From Sporobolomyces roseus (taxonomy: Eukaryota > Basidiomycota > Microbotryomycetes > Sporidiobolales > Sporidiobolaceae), in the NCBI GenBank assembly GCA_016617785.1, contig JADILM010000005.1:930001-994000 (forward strand): a DNA stretch of 64,000 nt, in the 5' to 3' direction. Numbering within the stretch: the first letter of the stretch is position 1; each line of letters opens with the position of its first letter. Position numbers and translations under genes: made by a program. The notes beneath the pieces are model-generated. The model saw only the letters and a list, made by a program, of their open reading frames with translations. It was not told the DNA's origin and made no database searches. Below are positions 1 to 10,516 of this stretch, piece after piece.

Positions 1-1612
1 GACAATACTGGAGCTTCGACAGATCTTGAACAACGAGCACTCACGGGCGAGCTCTCTCGAGAAGAGCAAGAAGAGTTGAATGCGCGAAATGTGAGCGTTT
101 CGTTTCGGTCGCTGCGAGTCTCGGCTCACGCCTTACTCCCTTGACAGGCTCGCTTGGATGAACAACACGACTACGAGCGGACTCATCCCGAGTACGTCGA
201 GGCTAGGAAAGAGGTAAGCTTGGTTAGTTTCGCATCCTTCTTATGAAAGCTGATTTGTCGATTTTGACAGTATCAACGAAAGGTGAGCTCATCTCACTCT
301 ACGAACGAAGCAACTCGCGCCTGATATGCTGATCGTTTCTAATTGAGTGACAGTACTATCAGGAGAACAGGGAGGAGCGACTGGCTTATCAAGCGAAAGT
401 GAGTTGATCTCCCCCTCTTCCTCTCGAGTTACAGTGACTGATCGCTGCGACTCAATTGGACAGTGGCGAGAAGCCAACCCCAATCATCAGGCAGAAGTAA
501 GTGCATCTTTCCCTCTTCCTCTCGAGTCACGGTGACTGATGATGTCGACTTGATTGACAGTACTACCAAAAGAACAGGGAGGAACGACTGGCTTATCAAG
601 CGGAAGTAGGTTGATCTTTCCTCTTCCTCTCGAGTCACGGTCACTGATCATATCAAATTCGTTGACAGTACAACCAAGAGCACAGGGAGGAACGACAGGC
701 TTATCAGGCAGAAGTAAGTGCATCTTTCCCTCTTCCTTTCGAGTCACGGTGACTGATGATGTCGACTTGAATGACAGTACAATTCTCGGCAGACGACGAA
801 GGATAGGAAATCAAGTGTGAGTCATGCCGATTCGACAGCAGCTCGCGAGATCTGACAAGTTCGCCTTGCAGCGCGATCGAGCGAATCTTGAACGAGAGAA
901 GGAGGAGAACAAATGGAGAAGGGTGCGTTTCTTTCTATCGCTCTTTCTCCGAACTTGACTGACAAGCTGGTCTCGATACAGGCGGAGGTTGAAAGAATCG
1001 TGAGCACCGATCTTACCCCTCGTGAGCACTGAATTGAGCTGACAAAGTTCATGCTCGTTGCGAATGCGTAAACAGAGGAACGAATCAGCTATCCTTTCAA
1101 CGTCAGACTCGTCCTCGGATGGTGGTCTAGGTATGGTTGAGGAACCGCAAGTGCGACCTGAAGACCCACCGTCTTACCACGACACCTCGATGGCTCACTT
1201 CGCGCAGCCTCAATCCAGCGCGCCAACGCCTCACATCGCCCCTCTCGCTCGTTCCCTGAACATTCCTCGTTTCTTCTTCCCCTCCGACCCTCCGATGGTC
1301 CGAGTAGCCCTTCGCGCTCGTCGTCTTTCCCTTTCCTCCTTCTCGAACACATTCCTTTCCACTGCAAGTGAACCTCTCCTCGACCTCGTCGCCGTGCCCG
1401 AATCGCTTCTCCCATCGATTCCCTCGCTTCCTTCGACCTCTTCCTCAACCCTCGAATCGGATCAAGTGGGTAACGAGGAGACAGTGGTGAAGTATGTGAT
1501 CGATGAGGAGCAGGAAGACGAGGATCTGGGAGGTATGGAGGATCACGTATTCGAGGAGAGACCGGAATCAGCGGAGGAAAGTGTGAGCGGGTCAACTTCC
1601 CGAGTCATATGA
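1..1612 (+). CDS. 3' part of an unidentified charged repeat protein with mini-exons
   Basis: The 5' end lies outside the window. I read exons from base 1 to a TGA at 1610-1612. The first part is hydrophilic and rich in Glu, Arg, Gln and Tyr. It includes several 11-15-residue units of the type YYQENREERLAYQAK, each encoded by its own 33-45 nt exon. The last and longest exon (from about 1072, after an acceptor ending AACAG) is Ser/Pro/Glu-rich. It contains a PPSY motif (a possible ligand for WW-domain ubiquitin ligases) and an acidic tail. I recognise no catalytic domain. The Tyr-x(2)-Asn-Arg-Glu repeat style resembles low-complexity helical repeats seen in various proteins and is not diagnostic. 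Exon phases were consistent (phase 0) through all the mini-exons, which supports a real coding sequence. Function unknown. Confidence 0.6.
354..816 (+). repeat. Tandem array of exon-plus-intron units
   Basis: Exons at 354-398 (45 nt), 464-496 (33), 561-605 (45), 669-713 (45) and 778-816 (39) are separated by introns of 65, 64, 63 and 64 nt. Exons 1, 3 and 4 are nearly identical (core GGGAGGARCGACWGGCTTATC). The four introns also share their sequence, including a CTCTTCCTCTCGAGT core followed by a sequence like CACGGTGACTGAT and a GACAG acceptor. The repeat period is about 97-110 bp. The duplicated unit therefore includes the intron, and every unit begins and ends in phase 0, so each copy adds residues without shifting the frame. 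Confidence 0.85.
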
Positions 1613-2117
1613 TGTAGTAGAGCTTTGAGTATTTTGTATCGAAGCTTGAAATATCATTGCGAGAGAAGTTGCGAAGAAGTATTTCTCTCGAAAAGTTTTT
1701 CTCAGTTGTTCTTTATCCGTCCGATCGAGAAAAATATCTCGAAGTCGTTTCGATCGGTCAAAGAACTTCCCTCCCCTTCAACTGTATCCTTACATGTTGG
1801 GTAGCTAGAGAATGCTCCGACGGTTCTGAGCACGATGCTGCCTAGAGCATCTCGCTACCGTGAAGCGTTGACGAGTTATCGACGAAAGAAAGAGTTTTTC
1901 CTCTTCTCCCCTTTCGAAGGAGATCTCCGTATGATCGTTCTCCGTTCTCCGTCTTCTCCTATCTCCATCCGTCCGTCGTTGCGAGTGCACCGGGTGACTC
2001 CGACGCCGTCAATCCCCTTGTCCCATGTGCTTTGTAGCCATCTTTAGATACTCTCTATCTTTTTCATGTCTCTCTCCTTCCAGCTTAGACCAACTCCCTT
2101 GACTCTTTCTTGCTAGA
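1613..2117. other. Intergenic stretch with no convincing gene
   Basis: This is the 3' flank of the first gene and the distal upstream region of the next. Short open frames exist (for example about 1835-2047) but have no homology I recognise, no splice support and unremarkable composition. I see no RNA gene. Confidence 0.5.
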
Positions 2118-2152
2118 ATGTTCGATGAACATAGCTCACGTAGACCTATAAA
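2118..2152 (+). promoter_or_regulatory. Core promoter: 15-bp palindrome plus TATA box
   Basis: A perfect dyad ATGTTC-GAT-GAACAT lies at 2118-2132 and a TATAAA at 2147-2152. About 380 bp of pyrimidine-rich leader without any ATG follows, up to the start codon at 2530. The ATG-free leader and the TATA box together suggest transcription begins around 2180-2230. The dyad could bind a dimeric factor. Its GAA/TTC blocks recall heat-shock elements but the spacing (3 nt between TTC and GAA) is not canonical. Confidence 0.4.
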
Positions 2153-2461
2153 GGAGGCGCTCAAGCGACTCCTCTCTTGCTTTTGGAATCATCACTTTTA
2201 CACTACACAACTTTTACTCAACCTTTCCTCTCTACCGTTGTGAGACCTCTCTTTCCCTCGACTCTCCCTGCACCACACTCGGATCGACTCGACTACCAAC
2301 CCATTTCCAGGCGTTCATCTGCCTTGGTTTCTCTCTAGAGTTGAAGTTCATCTTCAAGCTCAATTCCTCTGAATCGGTTTCTCCGTTCAGTTTTGTTCCA
2401 GACTCTTTCTCCTCACGTGTTATTCACGTTCGAGTCGGTCCGCTTGTTCACAGAAAGAAAG

Positions 2462-2529
2462 GTGACTTTGGGATTTCCTGTTTGCTGATCAAACCTGCAT
2501 CGTACTGACAGTTTTCTTCGATCTCATAG
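2462..2529 (+). other. Probable 5'-UTR intron ending at the start codon
   Basis: A GTGACT donor at 2462 and a CTCATAG acceptor at 2529, with a CTGAC branch-like site about 20 nt before the acceptor, define a 68-nt intron whose last base abuts the ATG at 2530. Confidence 0.45.
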
Positions 2530-2955
2530 ATGAGAATAGAAACTTCTACGTCGACATCATCATCGAACAAACGTCGCCGAGAAGATAAATCGGATCGAGC
2601 AACTCCCCAGAAGAAGTCAAGGTCCTCCGATGATACCCATTCGGTTCTTCCCTCGCCTCCCTCTCCCGCTTTTCTCATCTGTCCATTACCCACCTTCAGC
2701 TCGGCTGCGTCATTCACCCCCGAATTTGATCCACAGTCGGCTCAGTCCGAAGTCTCGAACGCCAGATCCATTCCGTCGAGCAGCGCTTTTGTACCAGATC
2801 TTCTAGAACGACTACCCGAACTAGATGAATACGCCGAGGATGAGGCAGAAGACGAGATGTTATTTATACCACTTCCGAGTGTGCAGTCGAATCAAGGAGG
2901 AGGGTCGAGCTCGATCGAGGCTTCTCAGACTGCTCAAGGTCGTAACTGGACGTGA
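2530..2955 (+). CDS. Small Ser-rich hypothetical protein, 141 aa
   Basis: Single-exon reading frame starting with the first ATG after a long ATG-free leader and a probable 5'-UTR intron. The N-terminus has a basic, nuclear-localisation-like stretch (NKRRRED, then PQKKSR at about residues 15-34). The middle is Ser/Pro-rich. The C-terminal third has an acidic segment (LPELDEYAEDEAEDE at about 95-110). I recognise no fold. The composition would suit a small nuclear regulatory protein, but that is inference. Its last 92 bp overlap the 3' end of the gene on the opposite strand. No extension by a downstream intron was convincing. Confidence 0.5.
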   Translation: MRIETSTSTSSSNKRRREDKSDRATPQKKSRSSDDTHSVLPSPPSPAFLICPLPTFSSAASFTPEFDPQSAQSEVSNARSIPSSSAFVPDLLERLPELDEYAEDEAEDEMLFIPLPSVQSNQGGGSSSIEASQTAQGRNWT

Positions 2956-3683
2956 GGGTGAGCTGATCAATTGAGGGAAAGTCGACGATATCGAAGGCGT
3001 CCTCCGAAGAACTGTGAGTCGAGTAACCGGAGGCGACTGAGGCGAGAGACTTGGTAGAGATGTCCCGTTGCTTCGATTCCTCAAAAGATGAATCACGTGC
3101 GAGCATGAACTGTGGTGACTCGAGAAGACAAAGTCAGAATCTCGCAAAAGCGAAAACGAGCATTTGCAAAGAAACCGAAACTCACGTTCACCGCATCGAA
3201 GTCTGATGCTTGACCCTGAGTTTCTTCCTCCGGGATGATGGCTTCGACTAGCGTAGGTGACGGGTTCAGCGATTGAGCGGTTTTGTTGAAGCCCATCGAT
3301 TCGAGTTCCGCCAAACGCGTATCGAGTAACATGAGAGACTGTCGTAACTTCTTGTCGACCCTTCCCTCTCCGTCAACTCCGCTCTGATCACTCGCTACCA
3401 TCCTACTCGCGCCTTCTCCTGTTTCACTCGGACTGTCCCGCACGCCTTCGTCAATAAACATTTCTCTTTCGTGTTCTCTTTCCGATTCTTGAGGAAGGGA
3501 AACGGGGGCGAATTCGGGAGTAGAAGGAGACAAGAGGATGGTTGGTGACGAGGGAGTGGCTGGTTCAGCGAACATGGGTGAAGGGAGAAAGGGGAATTCA
3601 TTGTTTGGGCAAGATTGGGTAGAATCGAGTTTAGGCGTATTGAGAGGAGGAAGACGTGAAATTGCTTTCATCGGAGAGCGCAT
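2864..3683 (-). CDS. Hypothetical two-exon protein, about 248 aa
   Basis: Exon 1 is 3186-3683 (166 codons, phase 0) and exon 2 is 3109-2864, ending in TAA. The intron (3110-3185) has a GTGAGT donor and a CACAG acceptor. The first half is Pro/Ser-rich. A short helical segment follows (KKLRQSLMLLDTRLAELESMGF, about residues 115-136, possible coiled coil), then an acidic segment. The second exon is Ser-rich. The start is the ATG at 3683, because the codon just upstream is GTG. The gene is divergent from the Rab11 gene, with 166 bp between the start codons, so they probably share a promoter. No family recognised. Confidence 0.6.
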
Positions 3684-3849
3684 CACGTTGACTAGACAAC
3701 CGCGTCACTCTGCGAGAGAGAAAAGGGTGGGATAGGAACAGGTGGGAGAGTTTGAAAGGAGCGTGTTGTTTGACTCTCTTCTTGACTTGACTCTCTAGCT
3801 TTGGTTCAATTAGCACTCTCAATCTCATACTCGACTACTACGCGATACA

Positions 3850-5269
<1,420 letters not shown>

Positions 5270-5724
5270 TCAGTCATCACTCCTCTACCTCCCGCCTCCT
5301 CTCTTGTGTCTTTCCTCTTCGCGCTCTTTCCAGGTCTCCTTTCTTCTTCTGTTTGGTGTTTTTCTGCTTTTCTTTCGTTGTTCTCCCCTTACCCCGATCC
5401 TTCTCCTTCTCATTACCTAGCTCAGCCCTCCTTGGTTAATCCGTACTACTCCCTCTGACCCACCCTTACCCCTACATCATCGATCGTTCTCTCTTTGCTT
5501 TTCGTCTCTCCTCTGTGTGCTACTTCATCAATACATTCCCATCTTGCGCGCAAGACTGTTCTTTTTCGTCGAGAGTAAGCCGCCATCTCGTTCCAGAGAC
5601 GGCAGCCAGCGAAAGAGTGAAATCGCTTTCTCCGTTGTAACTCTTTTGCGAGATTCGCTCATTTATATTTCTCCCCCAGCTCTCCCATCTTCCTCTCACT
5701 TTCTCTCCATCTCTCTCTTCAGAA
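5270..5724. other. Intergenic: Rab11 3' flank and VPS41 promoter
   Basis: Pyrimidine-rich on the + strand. It holds open frames (for example 5517 onward) that run into the VPS41 leader but look non-coding. A CT-rich tract directly precedes the VPS41 ATG, as seen upstream of many genes in this window. No RNA gene seen. Confidence 0.45.
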
Positions 5725-8700
5725 ATGCCATCATCCTCTGCAGCATCCTCGATACGATCTCTATCAATAGCGTTCTCTCCACCAACGTCTCATTCCCCTT
5801 CTCGACCCATCGACCCCATACCAACTCTTTCCATTTCCACAACTAACGGCTCTAGCGCGAAACGAAAGGGCAAGGGTAAAGCAGGGGGGGATGTAGTAGG
5901 TAGTACAGAAGGGCTAGGGAGGGTAGGAACGAGGGGCAGGGAAGGGAGAACAGACGGGAATGAGATTGAGAGAGATGAGATCGAATCGAGCGTTGAAGGA
6001 TTAGAGGATGGAGCGAGTCAGGATGAAGAGTCGGAGAAGGAGGATGGGAATGATCAAGATGCGATTACAGGAGATTCGCGGAAGGAAGATGATGGGAATG
6101 AGGAGGAACAAGAACCTGCACCACCTGATCGGCTGAATCAAACGCAGGATTCAGGTCGAGAGGAGGACAAAGAGAGTACAGAGGAAGAGGAAGAGGAGGA
6201 AGGGTCAGGGGATGAAGAAGAAGACGACTACGAAGACGAAGAGGAAGAACCGACGTTGAAATACGCTCGTTTGGGAGGTTCAGCTGCTGGGATCCTCGAG
6301 AAGGATTCAGCTAGTGCACTACTAGTTAGCAACAAGTATATCGTATGTCGACTTTCTCGTCTGCCGGGGTCTCAGTGCGAGGTAGCTGACGATAAACGTC
6401 GACAAACAGGTTCTCGGAAGTCATAATGGAGCAGTTTACGTTCTCAGCCTCGAAGGGAAACTCCTCAAGACGTTCAGACCTCATGCGGCAATGGTCAACG
6501 ATCTCAGTCTCGACTTGCAGAGTGATTTTGTTGCTAGTGCTTCGATGGACGGTAAGTTTAGCAAAGAGTCTCCCTATTTTGGACTCCCTCTCTGACTGTT
6601 TGTCCTTGCTATTCTGCAGGCAAAGTCGCTATTCATTCTCTGACATCGAACGAAGCGCACGTCTTTGACCTGCAACGACCGATGAGATGCGTCGCTCTCG
6701 AACCGAACTTCAGCAAACGAAGTACTCGGCAATTCGTCTCGGGAGGAATGGCTGGGAGTCTGATATTATCGGAGAAGGGATGGTTGGGACACAAGGAGAC
6801 TGTTCTTTATTCGGGAGAAGGACCTATCTGGACAACGGAATGGAGAGGGACTTTGATTGCATGGGCAAGCGATGCCGTTCGTCTTTTCCCTCTGTCCCGC
6901 TCATTGTCAGGCGTGCTCATCTCTGCTTTCCTGTATGACAGGGTATTCGGATATACGATACTGCTTCGTCTCAACGGATAACGTACATCGCAAGACCCGA
7001 AGATTCACCTCGAGCCGATCTCTTCAAGTGCAGTCTTCATTGGACCGACGATCACACTCTCCTCATCGCATGGGCCGACTTCATCAAAGTTGCGGTCGTC
7101 AAAGAACGAGAAACGAAACGTGGACAACTCGGAGTTCCGTTACCTTCGTCAACTGAACTCTACGTCGAAGTGACAGCGATCTTCCAAGTCGACTGCATGA
7201 TCTCCGGCATCGTCCCCTACGGCAACTCTTTTCTCATCCTCGCCTACCTCACCGAAGATCTCTACGACAACGAAGCGACCGACAATCGAGACGAACAACG
7301 ACGGAAAGCTGGGAGTCGACCCGAACTTCGAATCATCTCGAAAGATGGAGAAGAACTCTCGTCAGATGCGATTGGACTGAGGAACTACGATAGGTTCCAG
7401 TGTCGCGATTACAGCTTGTGCCCGTCAGCCGATCAGAAGAGCTTCTTCGTCATTTCGCCAAAGGATATCGTTGTCGCGCAAGAACGAGACGAGTCGGATC
7501 ACATCGTCTGGTTGATCGAACAACGGAGATATGAGGAGGCTTTACATTCTCTCGAGAAGTCTGGGTTGGGGAAGGTTGGAGGGTTCGATGTTACGGATGT
7601 TGGAACGAAATACCTCGAATTCCTTGTCGAAGATGGTTAGTCTCCTTTCCCTCTCAACTCTGGCGCAGAACGCTTATCAGGTTCTCCCATAGGCCAATTC
7701 GAGACCGCTGCTGCTGCTACTCCGAAGATCCTCGGCATCAACGCGAAACTCTGGGAAGATTGGGTGTTCTTGTTCGCTGACAAAGGGCAGATGAACGTGA
7801 GTCTATCCTCCCTTTGTGCAGTATCTTCGACCCGCTCATACAATCTCTATTGCTTAGGTGATCATTCCCTACGTTCCAATAAATGACCCTCAACTATCTC
7901 GTTTAGTTTACGAGATGATTCTCGCACACTTCCTCCGTCACGATCAAGCTGTTCGTTCCTTTCGCTCCTCCTTCCAACGGGCAGCGAGCTGATATGAATC
8001 GGATAGGCACTGCATCGAACGATCAAGTCTTGGCCCATCGAAATTTACGACGTCGGAGCTGTCATTCTCGCGATCAAGGATCAACTCGAACGAACTCCCA
8101 AGTCGCAGATCCTCATGCAAAGTATAGCCGATTTGTACGCGACACTTCTTCCTGCACATCCCCATCGAACGAGCTGACTCAGTTGCTCTCTCCAGATACC
8201 TCCTCAACCGTCAACCTGGCAAAGCACTTCCTTACTTCCTCAAACTTCGAGAACCTACCGTCTTCTCCCTCATCCGCGAGCACAACCTTTTCACTGATGT
8301 ACAAGATCAAGCTCTACTGCTCATCGAATTTGATCAAGAACTACAAAAGCAAAATCGCAAGACCGGAGAGAAGGAGGGCGACAAGCTGCACAAACGAGAA
8401 GAGTCGCAGCATGGTACCGCCATCGATCTTCTCGTAGACCATACCCATTCTATTCCTGTACGCTCTCTTCTCCTAACCTGTTGCGGAGACCCAAACTCAC
8501 AATGCCATCCTTCGACAGATACCCCGAGTCATTTCGCAACTGCAAGACCACCGAAACTATCTTTTCTTATACCTCGACGCTCTCTTCGACAAAGATCCTC
8601 ATTTAGCATTCGATTACAGCGATCTACAAGTCGATCTCTACGCGGAATACAACTCTTCGAAACTCATGGATTTCCTCCGAGCGAGCAACTACTACAGCTT

Positions 8701-9815
8701 GGAACGTGTAAGCTTCAGCTCTTCTCGATGGAGAATAAGGTGGAAGCTGACATGTTCTTCACGCTCTCTAGGCTTACAAGATCTGCGACTCTCGAGACCT
8801 CGTTCCCGAAATGGTGTTCTTACTTGGTCGAATGGGAGACAATAAACGCGCTCTCAACTTGATCATCGAGAGGCTAGGAGACGTTCAAAGGGTAAGCAAC
8901 AACCTCGAAAGTCACCGGCGTCTTTGTGTAGCTGACAATTGTTCATCCTTAGGCTATCGACTTTGCGAAAGAGCAAAACGATCACGATCTCTGGGAGGAT
9001 CTCCTGCGATACTCCGAGACCAAGCCTCGTTCGTCTCGTATCTGCTGTCTCTCTCCCATGATGTCGCAGCTAACCATTTTCTAAATAGGCTTCATTCGAG
9101 GACTTCTCGAAAACGTCGGCGCTGAAATCGATCCTCTTCGGCTAATCCGACGAATCAAGAATGGACTCGAGATTCCTGGACTCAAGCCTGCTCTCATCAA
9201 GATCCTACATGACTTCAATCTACAGGTGAGTCGAGACCTTCTCTTGTTTAGCGTCGCAACCCTGGCTCATGTTCTCCACCCTCTCGCTTTCCTCAGCTGT
9301 CCCTCATGGAAGGTTGCAAGAGCATCCTCTACAGCGACTGTCGACATCTTACTCTCTCCCTGCACGATAGTCAAACTGCTGGATTCCTATGGACATCAGA
9401 AACGAAGGACAAGCTGACTGGAGAATCCATCTATCCTCAACTTGCTGGAGGTGCAGTCCCCGCGACTCTACCTCTCGGCGTAAGTCGACTCACTCCTTGC
9501 CTTGACTCGATTCGCAGCTGACATGCAGCCCTTCGATAGATTCGATTCCTTTCTGGCGAAACTTATCTCGGCGCCTCCGCATTCCCCTCCCTTCAAAGCG
9601 ACTCTCTCCTCGCACTGTCAATCCCAGTCACGACAAAGCGAGACCAGCTCGTTGCCGCTGCCCTTCTCGCCGCCCCAGATGTCGGGGACGATCCTTCGCT
9701 TCCCAGTCGTCGAGCGATGGAGGAAAAGCTGAGAATGGTCAAGGAGCTGAGAGAGCAATTACTGGATCAACGGGAGCGAGAACGACGGAGAGCTGTTAGA
9801 GTAGATGTAGCATAA
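5725..9815 (+). CDS. VPS41: Vps41, HOPS complex subunit
   Basis: HOPS tethering subunit for endosome/vacuole fusion and for AP-3 vesicles. The N-terminal roughly 180 residues are Ser-rich, then very acidic (EEEEEEEGSGDEEEDDYEDE). A beta-propeller of WD-like repeats follows (VLGSHNGAVYVLSLEG, FVASASMDGKVAIHSL, IAWASDAGIRIYDT). Then come IVWLIEQRRYEEAL and clathrin-heavy-chain-type alpha-solenoid exons up to about 9300. This order and several conserved strings identify Vps41. The C-terminus normally carries a RING-H2 zinc finger. Here the corresponding segment (from MEGCKSILYSDC to FLSGETYLGASAF, about 9306-9600) lacks most of the Cys/His ligands. The gene is cut by many introns; the last exon begins after a GATAG acceptor near 9540. 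Confidence 0.9.
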
Positions 9816-10020
9816 TTTGAAGCAGATCGTCTTTGTTGTAGTTGGTCAATTTTCGTTTCGTCGTTTTGTTGTAACACTCTTCGACTCTCCCTCGGTCATT
9901 CTTTCCGTCTTGGTACGTGTCGAGGACCTCGAGAGATACAGGTATAAACAGAGTACTGCATTACTGCTAAACATCGGATTCTACTGCATCAGGATATTCC
10001 CATTCGACTAATTGTCTAGT
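9816..10020. other. Convergent 3' flanks
   Basis: About 200 bp between the stop codons of VPS41 (+) and the LEA-like gene (-). T-rich on the + strand near 9830-9870, consistent with a 3' UTR. Nothing else seen. Confidence 0.4.
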
Positions 10021-10516
10021 TTACTCCTTCAAACCGTTCTTCTTCGCGGCCTGATCGAGATCGATAGCTCCCTTGTTGATAGCAGCTTGAGCATCGGAGC
10101 TATAGGAAGGAAAAGTCAGATCTGAAATCGCTATACTATAACGAGAGGATTTAAGCCTAACCCTGTCTTCTGAGCGGCGTTCTTGAGGTCAGCTCCTGCC
10201 TTTTGAGCCTCTGCACCGAGGTCACCAGTTTGGCCCTTGACGGCATCACTGGCAGTGTTGACAGCACTTTCGACAGTCTCGATACCTAGTGGATCAAGAT
10301 CAAAATCACAACGTCACCTCCCCCACTCTCTAAACTATCCACTACTGAAAGAGAGCTGGACTAACCCTTTGCGAGCTGATCACCAGCTACCTTGTTTGCC
10401 TTCTCAGCGGCTTGCTTGACTGTATCAATGGGGGACTCGCGGGCGAGCGGGGTCCAGGTGAAAGTACGACGAGCGGCGACCGAAGTGCGAAGAGTAGGGA
10501 GAACTGAACGGAACAT
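10021..10516 (-). CDS. Small mitochondrial LEA-like stress protein
   Basis: Three exons joined by GTTAG-type donors. The N-terminus (MFRSVLPTLRTSVAARRTF) is a typical mitochondrial presequence: basic, hydroxylated, no acids. The rest is Ala/Lys/Asp/Gln-rich and made of amphipathic segments such as VKQAAEKANKVAGDQLAKG and DAQAAINKGAIDLDQAAKK, as in group-3 LEA-like or CsbD-like stress proteins. Length is about 110 residues. The open frame continues upstream of the chosen start but contains no ATG there, so MFRS is the natural start. Probable role is protecting mitochondrial proteins or membranes during stress, inferred from composition only. Confidence 0.7.

Noticed and set aside
354..816. CRISPR-like or minisatellite array
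   Set aside because: The repeats are 97-110 bp with conserved splice sites and an open reading phase through all units, so exon-intron duplication explains them better.
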